From contig PNOQ01000048.1 of the NCBI GenBank assembly GCA_013824915.1, positions 1 through 39,210 on the forward strand: a stretch of 39,210 nt of DNA, in the 5' to 3' direction. How positions within the stretch are numbered: position 1 is the stretch's first letter; the number at the start of each line of letters is the position of its first letter. Both the position numbers and the translations under genes were made by a program. The notes under the pieces are model-generated. The model was not told the DNA's origin. It made no database searches and was given only the letters and a program-made list of their open reading frames with translations. This document shows, piece after piece, positions 8,351 to 14,223 of this stretch. The stretch is from Nanoarchaeum sp. GTDB lineage: Archaea > Nanobdellota > Nanobdellia > SCGC-AAA011-G17 > PNOQ01.

Positions 8351-9328
8351 ATGACCTATAAATTAGACCTAAAAGATAAAAAGATACTTTACGAGCTTTC
8401 AATCAATTGTAGGCAATCATTCAACGAGTTAGCAAAAAAAACAAGATTAAATAAAAATTCAATTGCGTATAGAATTAATAATTTACAAAAAGTTGGAATA
8501 ATAAAAAAATTTCACGCTTTAATTGATGTCACAAAATTAGGATACCTTGTTTTCAAATTATCATTAAACTTTCAAAACACAACCCCCCAAAAAGAAAAAC
8601 AAATAATAGATTTTTTAAAATCTAAAGACATGGTCTCATGGTTAGCTTCAATAGAAGGGAATTACAATGTAGAAGCGATAATAATTTCAAAATCTATGGT
8701 TGAAATAAATTTGTTATGGGATGAATTAATGAAAAATTATGCGAATTATTTACCTAACAGAAAACTAACATTAATATCTAAGGCATTTTATTTTTCAAAT
8801 TCATATTTTTTAGAAAAAACAAATAAACATAAGACAGAATTCATATCGAAGCCAGAACCTGTAGAAGTAGATGATACAGATTTAAGAATATTACAAATCT
8901 TATGTGGTGATGGACGAGCAAGAGTAATAGATATTGCTTCAAAATTAAATTTAACTGCAAAAACAATAATAACTAGGATAAAAGAATTAGAATCAAAAAA
9001 AATAATAGTCGGCTATAAACCTACTATAGACGTAAAAAATTTAGATTATACTCTTTTTAACATGGTTTTCATGTTACATAATATATCAGAAGAAAAAAGA
9101 AATGGATTAAAATATTATATTTCTGAACATCCCAACATAATTTATTATTATGAGAAAATTGGTAGCGATGAAGATATAGACATAGAACTTCAAGTTTCTG
9201 GTTTCTTAGAATTAAAATCAATATTAAACGATATTAAATCAAAATTTTCAGATATAATAAGAGAATATAGAATAATGGAAATATCTGAGAAACAGAAATC
9301 GAGATTTATTCCATTATTCAAAGACTAA
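8351..9328 (+). CDS. Lrp/AsnC-family transcriptional regulator, tandem two-unit protein
   Basis: 325-residue DNA-binding protein made of two consecutive Lrp/AsnC units. Unit 1: winged helix (about 5-55; DLKDKKILYELSINCRQSF, then FNELAKKTRLNKNSIAYRI) followed by a RAM-like alpha/beta domain (60-150). Unit 2: winged helix (175-225; DDTDLRILQILCGDGRARV, then IDIASKLNLTAKTIITRI) followed by a second alpha/beta domain. Classic Lrp has one unit and dimerises; the fused form presumably builds a dimer within one chain. Leaderless promoter tttatatatta is centred 26 nt before the ATG. It is divergent from the secreted beta protein across a 137-nt gap, making that gene a candidate target. Confidence 0.88.
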   Translation: MTYKLDLKDKKILYELSINCRQSFNELAKKTRLNKNSIAYRINNLQKVGIIKKFHALIDVTKLGYLVFKLSLNFQNTTPQKEKQIIDFLKSKDMVSWLASIEGNYNVEAIIISKSMVEINLLWDELMKNYANYLPNRKLTLISKAFYFSNSYFLEKTNKHKTEFISKPEPVEVDDTDLRILQILCGDGRARVIDIASKLNLTAKTIITRIKELESKKIIVGYKPTIDVKNLDYTLFNMVFMLHNISEEKRNGLKYYISEHPNIIYYYEKIGSDEDIDIELQVSGFLELKSILNDIKSKFSDIIREYRIMEISEKQKSRFIPLFKD

Positions 9329-9360
9329 ACCTTTAAAAACACACTTCCTTTCGGTTTTTT

Positions 9361-9936
9361 ATGGAACCAAATCTTAAAACTAAACTCACACATCATTTTG
9401 TTGATACAACTGGTAATCTAGTTGCATCTACTCCAATCTTAGCAGGTTTAGACTTATTAGTTGGTGTTCCAGAAGATATTTCACTAAAATCAAGATATTT
9501 AGGAATTACAACAGGCTTTTTAGGTGTACAATATTTAACAAGAATAATAAGAAACTATTCTAGAAAAAGACAAGGTATAACTACAAAATCCAAAGAAAGT
9601 ACACAACATAGTCATGATAGACTTAATGCTTCAATGATAGCACTAGTTTCCTCTCCATTTTCATATTTAATAGCAGAACAATTTTCTAATCAAGATGTAT
9701 CAAATTTAGAAATACTTGTAGGTACATTGACAAGAGCAGGTTTTGGTTATCTCGCGGGCGGTATAGCAACTTATTCCGAACATGGATTCCGTGACTTATT
9801 ATGCGAAAAAAAACACGAACGTATACCTGAAGAAGTTTATACTTTAAGAAAATCAGAAAGAATATCTTTAGCTGCAATGTTCACAGCGGGTTCAATAGCT
9901 CTGACTTATGCTATGTATTATTTACATCCTAATTAG
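9361..9936 (+). CDS. multi-spanning membrane protein, possibly AlaE-like
   Basis: 191-residue integral membrane protein with about five hydrophobic segments (17-35, 45-60, 91-108, 116-135, 167-186). The layout DTxxN...., then SLKSRYLGITTGFLG...RIIRN, then SSPFSYLIAE...GYLAGG loosely parallels the internal repeat of the L-alanine exporter AlaE family (DT..., SR.. N.., PY...RD, then SP.Y...GYG), which is common in DPANN annotations. The match is weak and from memory. TATA ctttaaaaac is 26 nt upstream of the ATG, so the transcript is leaderless and separate from the regulator before it. Confidence 0.7.
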   Translation: MEPNLKTKLTHHFVDTTGNLVASTPILAGLDLLVGVPEDISLKSRYLGITTGFLGVQYLTRIIRNYSRKRQGITTKSKESTQHSHDRLNASMIALVSSPFSYLIAEQFSNQDVSNLEILVGTLTRAGFGYLAGGIATYSEHGFRDLLCEKKHERIPEEVYTLRKSERISLAAMFTAGSIALTYAMYYLHPN

Positions 9937-9975
9937 AAAACATAATAAACAACAGCGTATCAACCACTTTATACG

Positions 9976-10188
9976 ATGGGAAATAAATTAGCAATATTGT
10001 TCGGAACATGTACTATAATCTTTATGTTATTTGGTATATTTAGTCAGTTCACTGAAATAAGAACAATGGCCATTTTATTAACAACTATATTTGCTATGCT
10101 ATTATTTCATTCAGCAGAACAGTATGTAAAACGATCAATAAGCCATCAAGTAGAATATGCTTTAAAAAAAGACCATAAATTCGAATAA
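9976..10188 (+). CDS. small two-helix membrane protein, 70 aa
   Basis: Short protein with two adjacent hydrophobic helices (about 5-23 and 30-46) and a polar, basic C-terminal tail (47-70). The family is unknown. It follows the AlaE-like gene by 39 nt. A TATA-like cataataaac about 25 nt upstream is weak, so it could be co-transcribed with that gene. It ends about 40 nt before the first tRNA-His gene, within whose promoter region the stop codon lies. Confidence 0.6.
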   Translation: MGNKLAILFGTCTIIFMLFGIFSQFTEIRTMAILLTTIFAMLLFHSAEQYVKRSISHQVEYALKKDHKFE

Positions 10189-10196
10189 ACAATACT

Positions 10197-10206
10197 TTTA
10201 TATATA
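10197..10206 (+). promoter_or_regulatory. TATA box of tRNA-His 1
   Basis: tttatatata is centred about 30 nt before the 5' end of the tRNA at 10231, fitting a short precursor leader to be removed by RNase P. Confidence 0.6.
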
Positions 10207-10230
10207 ATTTATTTTAGAACTTTATCATAT

Positions 10231-10302
10231 GAGGATAATAGTTCATCGGTAGAATGTTCGACTGTGGCTCGAACGAGGCGGGTTCGACTCCCGCTTATCC
10301 TC
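10231..10302 (+). tRNA. trnH: tRNA-His (GTG), copy 1, no encoded CCA
   Basis: Cloverleaf: G-1 encoded at 10231, acceptor aggataa/ttatcct, D stem gttc/gaat, anticodon stem ttcga/tcgaa with loop ctgtggc (anticodon GTG), short variable segment cgag, T arm gcggg-ttcgact-cccgc, discriminator C73 at 10302. G-1 and C73 are the universal histidine identity pair. CCA is not encoded. Bases 10236-10277 are identical to 14114-14155 in the second tRNA-His, while acceptor and T stems differ. The last 8 nt overlap the stop end of the convergent Nudix-like gene. Confidence 0.95.
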
Positions 10303-10699
10303 CTTCTTCAAAAAATCTTAATAACATTTCTTTGTGCCCAAAAGCCAATTCTAAATCTTTAATTTCTTCAATTGAAAACCATTTATACTCCGAGATATAT
10401 TTGGTATTAATAGTAATATTTCCTTTTATCTGTCCATAAAAATATAAACAAATTGTTGGCTTTTCCTCTTCGTTATAAGAATATGTAAAAAATTTAGGAT
10501 TTACAAACTCACAATTTAAATCACAGTTTACTTCCTCTTTACTCGCTTGTAATGGGTCTGAACTATACTTTTCTTTCATAATATTTAATCCACCAATAAT
10601 ACTCCAATACTCTTTGAAAGGTTCTCTCGCTCGTTTTACTAGCAAGACTTTATTATCTTTTACAATGATTGACACTACAACAATTTGTGGCGCTTCCAT
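10295..10699 (-). CDS. Nudix hydrolase-like protein with degenerate Nudix box
   Basis: 134 aa with the Nudix fold layout: strand VVVSIIVKDNKVLLVKRA (7-24), an EYWSIIGGL loop (30-38), the Nudix box region (37-60) and strands to about 115. Nudix enzymes cleave nucleoside diphosphates linked to another moiety. Here the consensus GX5EX7REUXEEXGU reads G...E...QAS-KEEVN: the paired glutamates of KEE are kept, but the conserved Arg-Glu is Gln-Ala. Catalysis may therefore be altered or lost. The TATA box TTATATAAAA on the reverse strand is about 27 nt before the ATG (leaderless). Its final codons EEGG-stop are antisense to the acceptor stem of tRNA-His 1. Confidence 0.8.
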   Translation of the reverse strand: MEAPQIVVVSIIVKDNKVLLVKRAREPFKEYWSIIGGLNIMKEKYSSDPLQASKEEVNCDLNCEFVNPKFFTYSYNEEEKPTICLYFYGQIKGNITINTKYISEYKWFSIEEIKDLELAFGHKEMLLRFFEEGG

Positions 10700-10769
10700 A
10701 GAATTACAAAAGATGTAAGTTTTATATAACTTATGTTATCAAAAAATAAAAAGAATTAATTATTATTTT

Positions 10770-11075
10770 TTATAATTGTAACTGCTCAGAATATCTAAAT
10801 TTATATTTGATTGGTTTTCCTCTCTCTCCTTGCTCAAGCATAACTCCGGAGATTACCATACGGTGTTTATCCTTTATGGGGCTTTCACCTAATCTCATAC
10901 TAATATCTTCAAAATAAAATTGTCTGTCAACCATATCATCATTATATGGATTTGCTAACTCCCACAAATTTTCTCCAAGAACTTGCGCTGGCTGTAAATA
11001 TAACCTTTGCATAAGGTCCATAAACTCTCTTCTATCTAATGTTACATTTGTCCTTAATTTTTGTATTAAACTCAT
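10770..11075 (-). CDS. hypothetical protein with shared MSLIQ[KR]LRTNVT N-terminus
   Basis: 101 aa, soluble, family unknown. Its first 12 residues MSLIQKLRTNVT are the same (K/R apart) as those of the lipoprotein two genes upstream, and the DNA identity extends into the leader (11041-11084 versus 11820-11863, one mismatch in 44). The remainder (13-101) is unrelated to that lipoprotein. Third and last gene of a reverse operon. GAGAGGG about 7 nt before the ATG serves as Shine-Dalgarno. Confidence 0.7.
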   Translation of the reverse strand: MSLIQKLRTNVTLDRREFMDLMQRLYLQPAQVLGENLWELANPYNDDMVDRQFYFEDISMRLGESPIKDKHRMVISGVMLEQGERGKPIKYKFRYSEQLQL

Positions 11076-11084
11076 TTTTTATTC
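11041..11084 (-). repeat. 44-nt leader/N-terminus repeat, copy 1
   Basis: Contains the first 12 codons plus the A-rich spacer before the ATG of the 10770-11075 gene. Matches 11820-11863 at 43 of 44 positions. Confidence 0.85.
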
Positions 11085-11387
11085 CCTCTCTTTAACTTTC
11101 TTTTTCATTTTATCAATTATTCCAAATGTGTAACAATCAGTTTTTTTAGGAAGTATACTCATTATTACATCCGCAATGTCAACAAAATCCTCAACTTTAT
11201 AATTGTAACGGCCACACCTAATTCCCAACTCATTTACTGTGATTTTTCTATAATTAATTCCTTCTTCAGGAGCAGGATTGTCAGCTAAGAATTCTAAATC
11301 CTGAGCAACCCTCCCTAGACCAGGTCCTATTAAATCAAGTAATTGGGGGATAGTTTCATAAGCACTAAATTGAATAGATACATACAT
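11079..11387 (-). CDS. hypothetical protein, 102 aa
   Basis: Unknown family; alpha/beta in appearance with no membrane segment or signal peptide. Middle gene of the reverse operon, with 2-3 nt gaps to both neighbours. GGAGAG about 8-9 nt before the ATG lies at the end of the upstream lipoprotein gene, so initiation is by Shine-Dalgarno within a polycistronic mRNA. The highly basic tail KMKKKVKERE (92-101) is notable. Its link to a lipoprotein gene suggests a cell-envelope context, but nothing in the sequence names its role. Confidence 0.7.
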   Translation of the reverse strand: MYVSIQFSAYETIPQLLDLIGPGLGRVAQDLEFLADNPAPEEGINYRKITVNELGIRCGRYNYKVEDFVDIADVIMSILPKKTDCYTFGIIDKMKKKVKERE

Positions 11388-11389
11388 TT

Positions 11390-11854
11390 TTAATTCTCTC
11401 CTGTTTCTGCATTATTCGTTCTTGGTGAATAATCTTGTATTTCGATGTGAGATCTTTGTTCGGATAATTGATTTCCTGTTTGATCCTCTATCCAGTACAT
11501 ACTTTCTCGTAATTCTAAGTTTACTGTGTCCCCTACTGAAACTGAATTGTATAAATTTGGTGAATTTATCGCCAAAGCGGTATTGGGAAATTCTGGAATA
11601 TCTGCTAACCAAACATAATGATCATCTACAAAAGTCTCACCTTTAGGATTTGTTTTTTTCAAACCAAGTCTTCTCAAATTATAATCTGGAAAAACTTCTT
11701 TTGTTGAAACTACACCGTATGATGGGTAAGGCTCTCCCCGACTATGATTATCAACTGTTTTTGGTTCGCCTGAACATCCAGCTAAACTAGCTAACATCCC
11801 TAATCCTAAAACAGGTCCGGTTACATTTGTCCTTAATCTTTGTATTAAACTCAT
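11390..11854 (-). CDS. putative lipoprotein with LAGC lipobox
   Basis: 154 aa. The N-terminus has basic residues (R6, R8), a hydrophobic stretch (13-24) and LAGC (24-27) followed by SGE, a typical lipobox with Cys27 as lipidation/cleavage site. The mature part (28-154) is polar with probable beta strands and contains no recognised domain. The first 12 residues repeat in the 10770-11075 protein, where no signal peptide follows, so the cassette is shared but the export function is not. First gene of the operon; AAGGAGA lies 8-9 nt before the ATG. The divergent partner is the radical SAM gene. Confidence 0.75.
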   Translation of the reverse strand: MSLIQRLRTNVTGPVLGLGMLASLAGCSGEPKTVDNHSRGEPYPSYGVVSTKEVFPDYNLRRLGLKKTNPKGETFVDDHYVWLADIPEFPNTALAINSPNLYNSVSVGDTVNLELRESMYWIEDQTGNQLSEQRSHIEIQDYSPRTNNAETGEN

Positions 11855-11863
11855 TTTTTATTC
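11820..11863 (-). repeat. 44-nt leader/N-terminus repeat, copy 2
   Basis: Carries the start codon, the first 12 codons and the A-rich spacer of the lipoprotein gene. It pairs with copy 1 at 11041-11084. Confidence 0.85.
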
Positions 11864-11916
11864 TCCTTATTTATAGTATAAAATCTTAATAGATATTCCA
11901 TTTATAAATCTTTCTG

Positions 11917-11933
11917 TTTGTAACCACTGGGCA
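11917..11933 (+). promoter_or_regulatory. candidate regulatory site in divergent region (copy 1)
   Basis: tttgtaaccactgggca matches tttgtaatcactgtgca at 25910-25926 at 15 of 17 positions. Both lie between two divergent genes and about 30-40 nt upstream of the TATA box of the rightward gene. The core CCA-C-TGG / CAC-T-GTG is weakly palindromic. Confidence 0.3.
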
Positions 11934-11974
11934 GAAGCGAAAGACTTAAAAATAGTTTATAATTGCGTATTAAT

Positions 11975-12862
11975 ATGGAATCATCTAGAAGATTGGAAGA
12001 AAGACTAAAACATTTTAATGAAGAACAACTTAAATTAATTTTTAGAAATGCGGCTGCGATACAATTAACAGATGGATGCAATAGTTGTTGTCCTGACTGT
12101 GGTCTTGGTGCTAAAAATGGTGTTAGAGATTTTATAAGATTTGATTTTTTAAAAACATTATTTTCCGATTATGGGAGTGAATTAGAAAAGAGCGAATGTC
12201 CTTTGTATTATGCTTCAGAGCCGTTTGATTACCAAGATGGATCAAAAGGTTACCAAGATGTTCATAATTTATTTATAAAATGCACAGGATATAGTCCGTT
12301 TGTTAGTACATCTCTCCCCAAGGGTCATGAAGAAGAAATATTAAGATTTGTATTAGGATATAATCGACCGAATGAACAAGAAAAAAATAGATTTTTTACT
12401 AGGTTTATTGGAAGACTAAGTCTAACAACTGCTAATTATGAAAGAGTTAATGAAGTATTCCAAAGAATTGCTTCTGAACTCGGATGTGAAGACAAAACAT
12501 TAGATGAATGGGTTGTAAGATATAATAAGGATAGAAAAGATGAAATAAAGCGATATGGGTGTACAGATAGTATTGAAATTTTTGATTTTTATAATGAAGA
12601 TACTTGTGGAGAGTTGCATTCAAAGAGATTAGGAGAGAGACATAAAGACAATTTAGGTAAAAACGGAATTATTTGCAAACATGGAACTTTAATCACACCT
12701 GAAAATGTGTATAATCTTCAGGCCGTTCGGCCTTCAAGAAAACATTTACTCGGGCAGATTTTAACTCCGATCGATCCTGAACATTTCGAGATTATTCCTT
12801 CAGCAAAACTAGGAAGAAGTTATAGCTTATTTTTGTTAAAAGGTAGAAAAAGATTAAAATAA
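11975..12862 (+). CDS. radical SAM protein
   Basis: 295 aa from the ATG at 11975, chosen because cttaaaaat lies about 26 nt upstream (leaderless); an in-frame TTG exists 12 nt earlier. The motif C35-x3-C39-x2-C42 (CNSCCPDC) is the [4Fe-4S]/SAM-binding signature, in the context IQLTDGCNSCCPDCGLGA. It is followed by a helix and by the strand LYYASEPFDYQDG, which occupies the place of the GGEP-like strand. The rest of a partial TIM barrel is present (PFVSTSLPKGHEEEILRFV). The C-terminal third is unusual, with Cys residues in YGCTD, EDTCGE and IICKHG that could bind an auxiliary cluster. The substrate is unknown; it stands alone between the lipoprotein operon and a CPBP protease. Confidence 0.8.
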   Translation: MESSRRLEERLKHFNEEQLKLIFRNAAAIQLTDGCNSCCPDCGLGAKNGVRDFIRFDFLKTLFSDYGSELEKSECPLYYASEPFDYQDGSKGYQDVHNLFIKCTGYSPFVSTSLPKGHEEEILRFVLGYNRPNEQEKNRFFTRFIGRLSLTTANYERVNEVFQRIASELGCEDKTLDEWVVRYNKDRKDEIKRYGCTDSIEIFDFYNEDTCGELHSKRLGERHKDNLGKNGIICKHGTLITPENVYNLQAVRPSRKHLLGQILTPIDPEHFEIIPSAKLGRSYSLFLLKGRKRLK

Positions 12863-12941
12863 GTTACTCAAAATTTATTTTTGATATAAACTCTTAATAC
12901 ACAACAAAAAATATATAAAACAACTAATCAATTTATTCAAA

Positions 12942-13544
12942 ATGATATTCGCTTTACTCGTTCCGTATATATCTATGCTCATTGGTTTGTATTTATTCAA
13001 AAATGCTTGGTTAGCTTTCTTAATATATCATATTCTTATTATCTCAGTATTAGCCTATAACAAAAAATTAAAATCATGGAAACTTATGTTTAAAGGATTT
13101 AATTTAAAATTAACAATCTATTCAATTGTATTTGGTTTACTTGGTGGTGTTATTCTTTACTTTCTAGCTCCATATGCAGATTTAAAATCTAATATCACTC
13201 CAATTTTAATTTCACTAGGATTATCAGGAACCTTATGGTTAACATTCGTAATTTATCATTCATTAGTCAATCCTTGGTTTGAAGAATCTTATTGGAGGGG
13301 ATATCTAGGAAGCTCAAAAAAAGGATTAATAGCTACAGATTTTATATTCTCAGGCTATCATTTGCTAGTTCTTGCTATTTTCTTAAACTGGTACTGGTTA
13401 ATCTTAGCATTTATTCTTTTAACACTCGCAGCCTGGTTCTGGAGACAACTAGCCAGAAAAAATAAAGGACTATTAATTCCAATACTTTCTCATATGGCGG
13501 CTGACGCAAGTATAATGATAGTTGTTTATTTATTATCAAATTAG
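12942..13544 (+). CDS. CPBP-family intramembrane metalloprotease (CAAX/Abi)
   Basis: 200-residue multi-spanning membrane protein of the CPBP/Rce1 family. All three active-site motifs are visible: EESYWR (EExxxR, 114-119), FSGYH (FxxxH, 136-140) and HMAAD (HxxxD, 184-188), each next to or within hydrophobic helices. Family members cleave CAAX-type proteins, process peptides or give immunity to bacteriocins. Leaderless start: atatataaaac about 27 nt before the ATG. It lies between a radical SAM gene and a SpeD-like gene, but each gene has its own TATA box, so a joint pathway (for example peptide maturation) is only a possibility. Confidence 0.88.
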   Translation: MIFALLVPYISMLIGLYLFKNAWLAFLIYHILIISVLAYNKKLKSWKLMFKGFNLKLTIYSIVFGLLGGVILYFLAPYADLKSNITPILISLGLSGTLWLTFVIYHSLVNPWFEESYWRGYLGSSKKGLIATDFIFSGYHLLVLAIFLNWYWLILAFILLTLAAWFWRQLARKNKGLLIPILSHMAADASIMIVVYLLSN

Positions 13545-13580
13545 TAATATTTATAAAACCAAAAATTTAAACAAAAAACT

Positions 13581-13934
13581 ATGGAATGGAAAAATCTTGC
13601 ACCTAATATTTTGCGACAAAGACTAATTATTGAAGGATTCCCATCAAAAGAGATTACTGATAAACAAATAAAAGATTATTTAATTAATCTATCTCGTGAA
13701 TTAAACATGAAGGCTTTATCTGAACCAACAGCTCATCTCTCTGAGAAATTTGGTTGGGCAGGCTGGATACATTGGGAAAGTTCAGGTTGTCACTTTTACG
13801 CATGGGACAAACCAAAACCATTTTTTAGCGCGGACATATATACTTGTAAATCTTTTTCTGTAGAAAAAGCGGCTGATTTTACAAAGAACTTTTTTAAAAC
13901 CTCGAAATTGGTTTGGAAAGAAGTTAAGGTTTAA
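13581..13934 (+). CDS. SpeD-like (S-adenosylmethionine decarboxylase fold) protein
   Basis: 117 aa, the length of prokaryotic AdoMet decarboxylase proenzymes. WIHWESSGCHFYAW (62-75) followed by FFSADIYTCKSFSVEKAADF (81-100) parallels the SpeD core, where ESH carries the serine that becomes the pyruvoyl group and DIYTC carries the active-site Cys. Here ESH is ESS (66-68), a His lies four residues later (H71) and the Cys is C89. SpeD relatives are known to have changed into pyruvoyl-dependent arginine or ornithine decarboxylases, so the substrate is open. TATA atttataaaa is about 28 nt upstream of the ATG (leaderless). No other polyamine gene is nearby. Confidence 0.75.
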   Translation: MEWKNLAPNILRQRLIIEGFPSKEITDKQIKDYLINLSRELNMKALSEPTAHLSEKFGWAGWIHWESSGCHFYAWDKPKPFFSADIYTCKSFSVEKAADFTKNFFKTSKLVWKEVKV

Positions 13935-13996
13935 CTTCCATTTTATTATTTAGTTAAATTAGTAAGCTTTATATATCATTTAATCAAAACAAAACT

Positions 13997-14059
13997 ATGA
14001 CACAAATAACAATAGAGGATAAGGCATCTACACAAGGTGCTGGTTGTATTCATTGTTAG
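13997..14059 (+). CDS. candidate leaderless 20-residue micro-ORF upstream of tRNA-His 2
   Basis: An ATG at 13997 opens a 20-codon frame ending in GAGCIHC and two tandem TAG codons. TATA-like ctttatatatc is centred about 27 nt upstream, the same geometry as confirmed leaderless genes here, and no other gene uses that promoter. The promoter could instead begin a transcript that runs into tRNA-His and hisS, making this a leader peptide with a late His codon. The peptide is too short to judge by itself. Confidence 0.35.
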   Translation: MTQITIEDKASTQGAGCIHC

Positions 14060-14108
14060 TAGTGCAAACTTTATTTCTTCAAAATTAAAAACTATTAGCT
14101 TTAGCTAT

Positions 14109-14183
14109 GGCGGTAATAGTTCATCGGTAGAATGTTCGACTGTGGCTCGAACGAGCTGGGTTCAACTCCCAGTTACCGCCCCA
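14109..14183 (+). tRNA. trnH: tRNA-His (GTG), copy 2, with encoded CCA
   Basis: Cloverleaf: G-1 at 14109, acceptor gcggtaa/ttaccgc, D stem gttc/gaat, anticodon loop ctgtggc (GTG), variable cgag, T arm ctggg-ttcaact-cccag, C73 at 14180, then CCA at 14181-14183. The region 14114-14155 is identical to copy 1, but acceptor and T stems differ with compensated pairs. hisS begins 40 nt after the CCA and has a Shine-Dalgarno, so tRNA and synthetase are probably on one precursor. Confidence 0.95.
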
Positions 14184-14210
14184 TTCAAAAATTATTTAAA
14201 GGCAAGAATC

Positions 14211-14215
14211 GGAGG
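14211..14215 (+). promoter_or_regulatory. Shine-Dalgarno of hisS
   Basis: ggagg is 8 nt before the hisS ATG. Most first genes here are leaderless, so the strong ribosome-binding site indicates that hisS is read from an upstream start, most simply the tRNA-His 2 promoter. Confidence 0.7.
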
Positions 14216-14223
14216 AATACAAG

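Noticed and set aside
11422-11646. Antisense and alternate-frame ORFs within the lipoprotein gene
   Set aside because: The lipoprotein frame has a start signal, lipobox and operon context; the others have none.
10231-14183. Duplicate tRNA-His as attL/attR of an integrated element
   Set aside because: The shared block is the D-arm to variable region, not the 3' end, and both acceptor and T stems differ; no integrase lies between.
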